From Mesorhizobium sp. M2A.F.Ca.ET.046.03.2.1 (lineage in GTDB: Bacteria > Pseudomonadota > Alphaproteobacteria > Rhizobiales > Rhizobiaceae): a stretch of 64,000 nucleotides of DNA. A program made the position numbers and the translations under genes. Each line of letters begins with the position of its first letter. The stretch's first letter is position 1. The notes under the pieces were generated by a model. The model made no database searches and was not told the DNA's origin. It was given only the letters and a program-made list of their open reading frames with translations. The DNA is taken from assembly GCF_003952425.1 (NCBI RefSeq), contig NZ_CP034449.1, positions 3,720,001-3,784,000 of the forward strand, written 5' to 3'. Below are positions 9,647-17,567 of the stretch, piece by piece.

Positions 9647-10822
9647 ATGACCAGGCAGTTCGTGTTCTCTTCCGAATCCGTCGGCGCGGGACACCCCGAC
9701 AAGATGGCAGACAACATCTCCGATGCCATTCTCGATGCGGTCCTGCGCACCGATCCGAAGGCGCGCGTCGCCTGTGAAGTGTTGGTGAAGACGGGGATGG
9801 TCGTTGTGGCTGGCGAGATCACCAGCCATGCCCACATCGATTACAGCCAAGTCGCCCGCGATACGATACTCGATATTGGCTACGACGATGATGCGATTGG
9901 CTTTGATGGTCGACGTTGCGCCGTCGTTCTGGCCCTCACCGAGCAGTCGCCCGACATAAGCCAGGGCGTTGATGAAGGACGAGGGCAGGATCTCGGGCAA
10001 GGGGCAGGGGATCAGGGCATCATGTTTGGATTCGCATGCAACGAGACGGATACATTGATGCCCCTGCCGATCCAACTCGCTCACCATTTGACGAAAAGAC
10101 AGGCCGAGGTCCGGAAAGCGGGACAGCTTGGCTGGCTGCGTCCGGACGTGAAATCTCAAGTGTCGGTACGCTACGAAGGGCTCCGCCCGGTGGCGCTGGA
10201 TACCATAGTCCTGTCAACGCAGCATGACGAAGCGGTCTCACAAGCCACGGTCCGCGAAGGCGTCATTGAGGAGATCATAAAACCGGTCCTGCCGGCCCAC
10301 CTGGATACTTCGGGGATCAGATTTCTGGTCAACCCAACAGGGCGGTTCGTGGTCGGTGGGCCTGCCGGCGACTGCGGCCTCACAGGACGGAAGATCATCG
10401 TCGATTCCTACGGTGGGACCGGGCGTCACGGCGGCGGTGCCTTTTCGGGCAAGGACCCATCCAAGGTTGACCGCTCGGCGGCCTATGCCGCCCGGTATGT
10501 CGCGAAGAACATCGTTGCCAGCGGCCTTGCAGAGGTCTGCGAGGTTCAGCTTGCCTACGCGATCGGCGTGGCCAGTCCGGTTTCTGTCATGGTCAATACC
10601 TTCGGAACCGCAAGGATCGAGGAAAAAAGGATCGAGCGCCTTGTTCTCGAGGTTTTCAATCTCCGACCGAAAGGCATCATCAAGATGCTTGATCTCTTAC
10701 GGCCGATATACCGCAAGACGGCGACATACGGACACTTCGGGCGTGAAGAGCCTGAGTTCACTTGGGAGAAGACGGACAAAGCTGACGATTTGCTGCGTGA
10801 AGCCGGACCGGCAGCTGCGTGA
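9647..10822 (+). CDS. metK: S-adenosylmethionine synthase
   Basis: Makes S-adenosylmethionine from ATP and methionine in the cytoplasm. The 391-residue protein has the N-terminal GHPDKMAD motif, the signature [12 protein letters not shown] and the P-loop-like [19 protein letters not shown]. It is intact and of normal length. It lies 57 nt after the glyA stop on the same strand, so the two are probably cotranscribed. As an island copy it may be a paralogue of a chromosomal metK, which cannot be seen from this window. Confidence 0.94.
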   Translation: MTRQFVFSSESVGAGHPDKMADNISDAILDAVLRTDPKARVACEVLVKTGMVVVAGEITSHAHIDYSQVARDTILDIGYDDDAIGFDGRRCAVVLALTEQSPDISQGVDEGRGQDLGQGAGDQGIMFGFACNETDTLMPLPIQLAHHLTKRQAEVRKAGQLGWLRPDVKSQVSVRYEGLRPVALDTIVLSTQHDEAVSQATVREGVIEEIIKPVLPAHLDTSGIRFLVNPTGRFVVGGPAGDCGLTGRKIIVDSYGGTGRHGGGAFSGKDPSKVDRSAAYAARYVAKNIVASGLAEVCEVQLAYAIGVASPVSVMVNTFGTARIEEKRIERLVLEVFNLRPKGIIKMLDLLRPIYRKTATYGHFGREEPEFTWEKTDKADDLLREAGPAAA

Positions 10823-10922
10823 GGGCGGCTGGATCAAGCGCATGCGGCAACCCATTTCAACTCGCGAGACCACGCCCGGCCGGCGTGGCAAGAAGCCGGC
10901 TCGGGTTTTGGCGGAGATTTTG

Positions 10923-11936
10923 ATGCCGGATTATGACGTGCTTTGCATCGGCAATGCCATTGTCGACATCATCGCCCAGTGCGACGAGGAATTCCTCGAG
11001 ACCAACGGCATCATCAAGGGCGCGATGAACCTCATCGACACACAACGCGCCGAACTGCTCTACAGCCGCATGGGTCCGGCGATCGAAGCGTCCGGCGGCA
11101 GCGCCGGCAACACGGCGGCCGGCGTCGCCAGCTTTGGCGGCCGCGCGGCCTTCTTCGGCAAGGTCTCCAACGATGCGCTGGGCGAAATCTACGCCCACGA
11201 CATCCATGCGCAGGGCGTCGCCTTCGGCACCACGCCGCTCAAGGGTGAGCCGCCGACGGCGCGCTCGATGATCTTCGTCACGCCCGACGGCGAGCGCTCG
11301 ATGAACACCTATCTCGGCGCCTGCGTCGAGCTTGGCCCTGAGGATGTCGAAGCCGACAAGGCGTCCGGCGCCAAGGTCACCTATTTCGAAGGCTATCTGT
11401 GGGACCCGCCGCGCGCCAAGGAGGCAATCCGCCAGACGGCGAAGCTGGCGCACGCGGCAGGCCGAGAAGTGTCGATGACGCTATCGGATTCGTTCTGCGT
11501 CGACCGCTACCGCGACGAATTCCTCGACCTGATGCGCTCGGGCACGGTCGACATCGTCTTTGCCAACAGCCACGAGATCAAGTCGCTCTACCAGACATCG
11601 TCGTTCGACGAGGCGCTGGCCCAGATCCGCAAGGATTGCCGGATCGCCGCCGTCACCCGCTCGGAAAAAGGCTCGGTGATCGTGCGCGGCGACGAGACCG
11701 TGGTGATCAAGGCGACCGCCATCAAGGAACTGGTCGACACGACGGGCGCCGGCGATCTCTATGCCGCCGGCTTCCTGCATGGCTACACGCAAGGCCGCGA
11801 CCTGCAGACTTGCGGCGACCTTGGCTCACTGGCAGCCGGATTGGTGATCCAGCAGATCGGCCCCAGGCCCCGTCAGAATTTGCGCCGCGAGGCCGAGCAG
11901 GCGGGGCTGACCATTCCGGACGTTCAAACGAGTTAG
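10923..11936 (+). CDS. PfkB-family kinase, probable adenosine kinase
   Basis: A 337-residue PfkB-family carbohydrate/nucleoside kinase. The glycine-rich N-terminal motif is [16 protein letters not shown] and the C-terminal signature with the catalytic Asp is [13 protein letters not shown]. The closest known type in rhizobia is adenosine kinase, which phosphorylates adenosine to AMP and would clear adenosine from S-adenosylhomocysteine. The open frame extends far upstream inside metK, but the ATG at 10923 is where the family begins. It is intact, with regular high-GC codon use unlike the damaged genes near it. Confidence 0.82.
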   Translation: MPDYDVLCIGNAIVDIIAQCDEEFLETNGIIKGAMNLIDTQRAELLYSRMGPAIEASGGSAGNTAAGVASFGGRAAFFGKVSNDALGEIYAHDIHAQGVAFGTTPLKGEPPTARSMIFVTPDGERSMNTYLGACVELGPEDVEADKASGAKVTYFEGYLWDPPRAKEAIRQTAKLAHAAGREVSMTLSDSFCVDRYRDEFLDLMRSGTVDIVFANSHEIKSLYQTSSFDEALAQIRKDCRIAAVTRSEKGSVIVRGDETVVIKATAIKELVDTTGAGDLYAAGFLHGYTQGRDLQTCGDLGSLAAGLVIQQIGPRPRQNLRREAEQAGLTIPDVQTS

Positions 11937-12001
11937 TGGCCTACCTTCCCGTTGTGCAGGCTATCTCGCCAGAAGCGCAATCACGGAATAGGGAAATCCT
12001 G

Positions 12002-13036
12002 ATGTCGAACATGATGAAGGCGCTTGTGAAGGCCAAGGCCGAACCGGGCATCTGGATGGAAGAGGTGCCGGTGCCGGAAATCGGCCCCAACGACGTGCTG
12101 ATCAAGATCAAGAAGACGGCGATCTGCGGCACCGACGTGCACATCTACAATTGGGACCAGTGGGCGCAGAAGACGGTGCCGGTGCCGATGGTGACGGGCC
12201 ATGAATTCGTCGGCACCGTTGCCGATTTCGGCGCAGCGGTCACCGAATACAAGGTCTGCCAGCGTGTATTGGGCGAAGGCCACATCGTCTGCGGCCATTG
12301 CCGCAACTGTCGCGCCGGGCGAGGGCATCTGTGCCGCAACACACTCGGCGTCGGCGTCAACCGTCCAGGCGCCTTCGGCGAGTATCTGGCGATCCCGCAG
12401 CACAATGTCGTGCCGATCCCCGACGATGTGCCCGATGAGATTGCCGCGATCTTCGATCCCTTGGGCAATGCCGTCCACACCGCATTGTCCTTCGATCTGG
12501 TCGGCGAGGACGTGCTGGTGACTGGCGCCGGGCCGATCGGCATCATGGGCGCGCTCGTCGCCCAATGCGTCGGCGCGCGCAAAGTGGTCATCACTGACAT
12601 CAACCCGGTGCGGCTGGCGCTAGCCAAGAAACTCGGCGTCCAGCATGTCGTCGACGCCTCGAAGGAGAAGCTGCGCGACGTCATGCCGGTGCTCGGCATG
12701 ACCGAGGGGTTCGACGTCGGGCTCGAAATGTCAGGCGCCGCCCCCGCTTTCCGCGACATGATCGACACCATGAACAATGGCGGCAAGATCGCCATTCTGG
12801 GCATCGCGCCGACCGGCTTCGAGATCGACTGGAACAAGGTCATCTTCAAGATGCTGCATCTCAAAGGCATCTACGGCCGCGAGATGTTCGAAACCTGGTA
12901 CAAGATGATCGCGCTTGTGCAGGGTCCGCTGGATGTCTCCGGCCTGATCACCCACCGCATCGGCATCGACGATTTTCAGATCGGTTTCGATGCGATGAAG
13001 AGCGGCAGTTCCGGCAAGGTGGTGATGGACTGGTAG
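12002..13036 (+). CDS. tdh: L-threonine 3-dehydrogenase
   Basis: Zinc-dependent medium-chain dehydrogenase that oxidises threonine to 2-amino-3-ketobutyrate with NAD, on the way to glycine. The 344-residue protein has the catalytic zinc region [13 protein letters not shown] and GHEFVG, the structural-zinc cysteines in [15 protein letters not shown], and the nucleotide-binding GAGPIGIMG. The ATG at 12002 follows AGGGAAATCCTG. It is the last gene of the rightward cassette with metK and the PfkB kinase. A product of glycine would feed the neighbouring SHMT, which suggests a shared role in one-carbon supply. Confidence 0.93.
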   Translation: MSNMMKALVKAKAEPGIWMEEVPVPEIGPNDVLIKIKKTAICGTDVHIYNWDQWAQKTVPVPMVTGHEFVGTVADFGAAVTEYKVCQRVLGEGHIVCGHCRNCRAGRGHLCRNTLGVGVNRPGAFGEYLAIPQHNVVPIPDDVPDEIAAIFDPLGNAVHTALSFDLVGEDVLVTGAGPIGIMGALVAQCVGARKVVITDINPVRLALAKKLGVQHVVDASKEKLRDVMPVLGMTEGFDVGLEMSGAAPAFRDMIDTMNNGGKIAILGIAPTGFEIDWNKVIFKMLHLKGIYGREMFETWYKMIALVQGPLDVSGLITHRIGIDDFQIGFDAMKSGSSGKVVMDW

Positions 13037-14364
13037 GGATTGCCTTGGCCGCTATTCAGGAAAAGCTGACGACAGCACCTCTGGTCCGCCGGACATTTTC
13101 CAACTAGGGGAACATGGCTGGGTGGAGAGCTATGGCTCCGCTACGTGCGCTCGCTAATCATACACGGCGACGTATCGCGGCCCACCCGGTGACGGTCGAT
13201 GGGGCAATTCGCTTCAGTCGATGACGGAAACCCGGTGAACCGATGCTGAGGCCCCGACGCGATCGTCTATTTCCTATGATCTGCGATTGAGGTCGAGGTG
13301 TTGCCGCTTTCAGCGGGTAAAATGCGATAGACGACTTCCGGTACCCTTCCGGTCAGCGAAAAGGAAGGCAACGAGCCGCATTGCCTCAAGCAAAATGTTA
13401 CCAATAGTGTCCTGTTCCAAAGGGGATGGACAGGTCGTGCCATTCCGGTTCGGGGGAAGGATGGCGCGGCTCAGCATGGCGACACGGTGAAGCGGCGATC
13501 GTGGAGCTTTATTGCGGCGTTGACAAGCGGCGCATTCTGGATGAGTTCGAGGCGGTAACCGGCTATTATTCGCAAGCGCGCGATCCGTCTTATGAACCGT
13601 CGTGAGCAGAGGCCGTCTGCGGGCAAGAGCCGCAGCCGCTGTTACGGCAGCGATGTCCGCGACGCGCTCATCGTGTTGTGGGAGGATTCGGAGCGGCTGG
13701 GTCCGCATCGACGCTCGCGGCGGCCAGCGCCGCCGGGCAGGAATGAGTTCGCAGTTCGCCGCTCGGTGCCAGCCCGCACCTTCGGCGATTGGAAAGATCC
13801 GCCGCCCGGCTTTGTTGAGCGCATTCGGGCACGTCTTCGTCAGGGAGCTTCGTGCAGACGATGGTGCTGACCGGATTGCCGCCGGCTGGACCGATTGCAT
13901 TCCGCTCCGCACGCGCGACAGCGGCAATGTGATCATGGCGATCAAGCAGGCCCGCTCCCGGTTTCGCTGACCCTGTGCTGCTGTTTGCCGGCATCCGCCC
14001 GCACAGGAAGAGCTTGTAAAAGCGGTCGGTGCGGAAATCGAGGAGCCGTTGGTCGTCGATCTTCAGCCTGAACGCGGTCGTTTGCTGGTGCCGCAAATCG
14101 GCTGTTGCATGTACATCCCTGTCAGACGTCAGTTTTCCTCGCCTATTTTGGTGTCGAGCGCGAAGTGCTCCAACCAGATTGCAAGGCTTTTTGGAAATGA
14201 GAGCGGCTTTGCGCAGGGCGCTCCGTTGTTGAGCATTCAAGCTACCAAGCCAATGACGCGCAGGTTCCACCAGGCTCGCCAGCCTTGAAGGACAGCGAAA
14301 AAAGCAGAGCACGACAGACACAACAGTGCATCAGGACGCCGCAGTCGTTGAAGATGGTGCGCTG
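13037..14364. other. Gene-poor stretch with mobile-element debris
   Basis: Between tdh and the nod box there is no intact gene. An integrase remnant occupies about 13490-13960. The rest carries only short frames. A minus-strand frame near 14000-14290 has some protein-like character (LKIDDQRLLDFRTDRFYKLF) but I cannot name it. Confidence 0.5.
13490..13960 (+). pseudogene. Degraded integrase/transposase (DDE type)
   Basis: Several frames together resemble a DDE integrase. KRRILDEFEAVTGYYSQA is the N-terminal helical region, DVRDALIVLWEDSERLG the linker, GDWKDPPPGFVE the start of the catalytic core, and AAGWTDCIPLRTRD the next core strand. The pieces are in order but split over at least three frames with small deletions. 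It is a long-dead insertion sequence between tdh and ttsI. Confidence 0.6.
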
Positions 14365-14411
14365 CATCCATACCGTGGATGCATTCGATCCAAATAATCG
14401 ATTTGTTCAAT
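14365..14411 (+). promoter_or_regulatory. nod box upstream of ttsI
   Basis: The segment contains ATCCATACCGTGGATG followed by ATTCGATCCAAATAATCGAT and TTGTTCAATC. This matches the nod-box plan ATCCAY-N-RGATG-N-ATCNAAACAATCRATTT closely across its whole 47 nt length. It lies about 320 nt before ttsI. It should bind flavonoid-activated NodD and drive ttsI, as shown in other rhizobia. Confidence 0.88.
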
Positions 14412-14439
14412 CAGTTTCTCGAAAGCTAACCCTACCCTC
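14410..14439 (+). promoter_or_regulatory. tts-box-like site abutting the nod box
   Basis: ATCAGTTTCTCGAAAGCT followed by AACCCTACCCTC matches the tts-box core, and is identical over TCAGTTTCTCGAAAGCTAA to the nolX box at 4667. It begins where the nod box ends. It lies about 290 nt before the ttsI ATG, with no gene in between. It could make ttsI autoregulated or drive an unrecognised transcript in 14440-14731. Confidence 0.72.
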
Positions 14440-14731
14440 TGTGGGAATCGGGCTCTGAGCCGCGACGCTGCCTTGCGAGCGCAGGGGCTGCACGTAGGAG
14501 AGATGATGCAACGAGAAATCGCACGCGGGTTGCTGGCCTCGTGGGTTCGCCGACCGGCGTATTTGAGCCCGTCAGTTGGTCCTCACCCGCGCCTATTGCC
14601 ACCGAGCGACTTGCATGTCCCTCCGACTCGGACCAGTTCCGAGAGCTGCGACGAGTTGCGCGCCGTGTGCTCCGATCAGATGGCCGCCGGTGACGCGTTC
14701 GATGGGCCGTCCCTCTTCGAGAGGAGATGAA
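14440..14731. other. ttsI leader region
   Basis: About 290 nt between the regulatory boxes and ttsI. An in-frame extension of ttsI to 14576 exists but lacks similarity to response regulators. I see no gene in it. Confidence 0.5.
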
Positions 14732-15418
14732 ATGCGAACGCTGCTCGTGGATCATCATGCGGATCTTGCGCGCGCCATGCGACTTGCGCTCGGGGATGGC
14801 GGCTTCGTCGTTGATGTCGTTGGTACTCTGGAACTGGCTTCGAGTGCATTTTCTTGCGCCAGCTATGAAATTCTCCTGCTGGAATTGGCTCTGCCAGATG
14901 GCGATGGCTTGGGTTGGCTGAGGCAGTTGAGGACCCACGGGCATTCAGTTCCTGCCGTCATTATGAGCAGCCTTAACGATCTCGATAAGCGAATTGCGAT
15001 CTTCAACGGTGGTGCGGACGACTTTCTGCTCAAACCCATCTCTACCGATGAGCTTATTGCCAGAATGAGAGCCATTCTGCGCCGGGCGACACAGATGACC
15101 GACCTGAGGCTCGTATTTGGCAATCTCGACTTTGATCCGGTCGCCCGCCAGGTTTTCGTTGATGGGCACCCAATGATGATCGCACGTCGCGAACTCTGTA
15201 TTCTAGAGCACCTGCTTAACCGGGCAGGCCGCATCGTGCCCCGTGCGCAATTGGAAGATCACCTCTATTCATTCAACGACGACGTGTCTGCCAACGCGCT
15301 TGAAGTCGGAATTTATCGTTTACGGGGACATCTGACCAGATCAGGTGCAACGCCACGGATCAAGACCATCCGAGGCATTGGTTACATCCTAGAATTGACT
15401 GACGCCTCGTCCGCATAG
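14732..15418 (+). CDS. ttsI: TtsI, response-regulator activator of the T3SS
   Basis: OmpR-type regulator that activates type III genes by binding tts boxes. The ATG at 14732 follows GAGGAG and gives 228 residues. The receiver domain is at about residues 1-115 and the winged-helix DNA-binding domain at about 125-225 (ending IKTIRGIGYILE). The usual phospho-acceptor Asp is Glu51 (ILLLELALPDGDG), and the acidic pair near the N-terminus is reduced to D7-H8. This fits TtsI, which is thought not to need phosphorylation. It is followed by rhcC2, and a nod box lies upstream. Confidence 0.93.
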   Translation: MRTLLVDHHADLARAMRLALGDGGFVVDVVGTLELASSAFSCASYEILLLELALPDGDGLGWLRQLRTHGHSVPAVIMSSLNDLDKRIAIFNGGADDFLLKPISTDELIARMRAILRRATQMTDLRLVFGNLDFDPVARQVFVDGHPMMIARRELCILEHLLNRAGRIVPRAQLEDHLYSFNDDVSANALEVGIYRLRGHLTRSGATPRIKTIRGIGYILELTDASSA

Positions 15419-15444
15419 TTTGTCGAATCGAAAGAAGATCTATT

Positions 15445-16911
15445 TTGCTGATCCTTCAACATCCTTGCCATGCGCTCAATTGGCGGGCGATCGCCAACAA
15501 GGTTACAAGACCTGCAGTTCCCCGTTACCTGGGCCATCTCCTCTGCGCGCTTATTGTGACTTTCCCACTTGGTGTCGCGGCGCAAAACAAGCAGGACAAA
15601 GGCCCGCCGCATGCGGCTTCGAATAGCATCAACGCCACGCTGACCCTTTCCTCTTCGCTCGGGGAGACCGTTCATCTGCCCGCGCCAGCCACGACCATCT
15701 TTGTTGCTGACCCCACGATCGCGGATTTTCAGGCGCCATCGAGCAAAACAATCTTCGTCTTTGGCAAGAAATCGGGGCGGACCAGCCTATTCGCCTTGGA
15801 TGGCAATGGCGAGCCTCTCGCCGAATTGCGTATCGTTGTCACGCAACCGATCGGGGATTTACGCGCCATGTTGCGGGAGCAGGTCGGCGACTATCCCATC
15901 CGCGTCAACTATACGCCGCGCGGCGCAATCCTTAGCGGGACGGCGCCCGACGCAGAGGTCGCCGACACCGCAAAAAGAGTCACTGAGCAATATCTGGGCG
16001 ACGGAGCGCAAGTCGTCAACAACATCAAGGTCGCTGGATCCCTGCAAGTTAACCTCAGCGTGCGCGTAGCCGAAGTCTCACGCAGCGCCATGAAGTCACT
16101 CGGCGTCAACTTGTCCGCCTTCGGTCAAATCGGCAATTTCAAAGTGGGCGTTCTAAGCGGAAGCGCTGCAAGCGCTGGGTCTGGTTCAACCCAGGGTGGC
16201 GGTACAGCAGAAATCGGATTCGACAACGGTGCCGTCAACGTCAGCGCGGTTCTCGACGCGCTCGCCAAGGAGCATATAGCTTCCGTCCTGGCTGAGCCGA
16301 ACCTCACCGCTATGTCGGGTGAAAAGGCCAGCTTTCTCGCGGGCGGCGAATTTCCCATTCCTGTCCTGCAGGAAAACAGGCAGGTATCGGTTGAATTCCG
16401 TCACTTCGGCGTCAGTCTGGAATTTGTGCCGACAGTTCTCAGCAACAATCAAATCAACATTCACGTAACGCCCGAAGTCAGTGAACTGTCGACGCAAGGT
16501 GCCGTGCAAATCAACGGAATTTCCGTGCCGGCAGTTTCCACGCGCCGAGCCGATACGGTCGTCGAACTCGCCAGCGGCCAGAGCTTCGCAATCGGCGGTC
16601 TAATCAGGCGGAACGTCAACAATGATGTCAGGGCCTTTCCCTGGCTCGGAGAACTGCCGATCCTGGGACCGCTTTTTCGCTCGACCTCGTTTCAAAAAGA
16701 GGAGTCAGAACTGGTCATTCTAGTTACGCCTTACATTGTAAGACCAGGCTCCAACCCAAACCAGATGAGCGCACCGACCGAGCGGGCGGCACCGGCTTTG
16801 AACGGAGGGGGCGCTCCGACGAATTCCGTGACAAGTCCCCCGCGAGACCGCGCTGCTATCCGTGCGGGCGCGCCAAGCGCCCAGGGCGGTCTCGGCTTCA
16901 TCATCGAATAG
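15445..16911 (+). CDS. rhcC2: T3SS secretin C-terminal part RhcC2
   Basis: Outer-membrane secretin pore subunit that completes the split secretin with RhcC1. The start is a TTG at 15445 preceded by AAAGAAG; no in-frame ATG is better placed. A signal peptide (to about residue 46, GVAAQ) leads into a pilus-secretin N-terminal domain (about 55-140: GETVHLPAPATTIFVADP), a BON-like domain (about 140-200) and the secretin domain with VxAEPNLTAxSGE and the C-terminal PILGPLFRS motif. Its architecture is closer to Tad-pilus CpaC than to animal-pathogen T3SS secretins. It follows ttsI by 26 nt. Confidence 0.9.
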   Translation: MLILQHPCHALNWRAIANKVTRPAVPRYLGHLLCALIVTFPLGVAAQNKQDKGPPHAASNSINATLTLSSSLGETVHLPAPATTIFVADPTIADFQAPSSKTIFVFGKKSGRTSLFALDGNGEPLAELRIVVTQPIGDLRAMLREQVGDYPIRVNYTPRGAILSGTAPDAEVADTAKRVTEQYLGDGAQVVNNIKVAGSLQVNLSVRVAEVSRSAMKSLGVNLSAFGQIGNFKVGVLSGSAASAGSGSTQGGGTAEIGFDNGAVNVSAVLDALAKEHIASVLAEPNLTAMSGEKASFLAGGEFPIPVLQENRQVSVEFRHFGVSLEFVPTVLSNNQINIHVTPEVSELSTQGAVQINGISVPAVSTRRADTVVELASGQSFAIGGLIRRNVNNDVRAFPWLGELPILGPLFRSTSFQKEESELVILVTPYIVRPGSNPNQMSAPTERAAPALNGGGAPTNSVTSPPRDRAAIRAGAPSAQGGLGFIIE

Positions 16912-16923
16912 TGTCATCCAAAG

Positions 16924-17484
16924 ATGTTGCGTTTTATAATCCTCTTTGTCGCTCTGGCACCAAGCGTAAGTGGCTGCACAAGCACTACGCCAGTTGATGT
17001 CGAACCATCGGCACCAATGCTTGTCCGAGAGGAGACCACCGTCCTGACGTTGCAAAGCCTGCGCGCTTCCGAACGGCAGCGTTTGCGTGTTTTCCTAGAC
17101 AAGGCCAGTCGCGGCCGGTTCGATGCCATCCACCTCCTCATCAGCGGTTCGCCCCAGCTCAGCGCAGGGGTAGCCCATCAGGCCAGGCAGTTGGCAATCG
17201 AAGAAGACAACATTCAATTGCGCGATCAACACGACGCCGGCTCAGTGCGAATTGAGGCGATTGTCTATCACGCCCGTCCGCCGGTCTGTCCCTCATATGG
17301 TGCCTTACCCAATGAAGAATCCTTCAAACAGCCGCTTGGTTGTTCGACAGGACATAACCTGGCCGTGATGGTCAACGATCCGCGCGATCTGCTCGACAAT
17401 CAGGCCGTCAAGGCCGGCGATGGCGATCGTGCTTCTGTACCAGTTGCAACTTACAGAACATTCGGGACGGATAAAGGTGGCTGA
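16924..17484 (+). CDS. CpaD-like outer-membrane lipoprotein next to RhcC2 (Y4xK-like)
   Basis: A 186-residue lipoprotein with a lipobox ending VSGC at residue 18. The C-terminal stretch FGCSTGHNLAVMVNDPRDLL-type (key: LGCSTGHNLAVMVNDPRDLL) and the RxRLRVFLDKASRGRFDAIHLLISG region are those of the Tad-pilus protein CpaD. The same gene follows rhcC2 in other rhizobial T3SS loci. It probably helps the RhcC2 secretin fold or insert, in the way pilotins or CpaD do; that is inference. It begins 12 nt after the rhcC2 stop. Confidence 0.82.
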   Translation: MLRFIILFVALAPSVSGCTSTTPVDVEPSAPMLVREETTVLTLQSLRASERQRLRVFLDKASRGRFDAIHLLISGSPQLSAGVAHQARQLAIEEDNIQLRDQHDAGSVRIEAIVYHARPPVCPSYGALPNEESFKQPLGCSTGHNLAVMVNDPRDLLDNQAVKAGDGDRASVPVATYRTFGTDKGG

Positions 17485-17567
17485 TACCGCCCTTATCTCG
17501 GCAGCACTCCTACCGGAGATTGAAAGCTTCCAATCGCGTCCTGATCTAAAATAAAAGGAACCGCTGG

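Noticed and set aside
10356..10922. Long N-terminal extension of the PfkB kinase
   Set aside because: It lies inside metK in another frame; the kinase family starts at the ATG 10923.
11399..12001. N-terminal extension of tdh
   Set aside because: It is a shadow of the kinase gene; the Tdh sequence starts at 12002 behind a ribosome-binding site.
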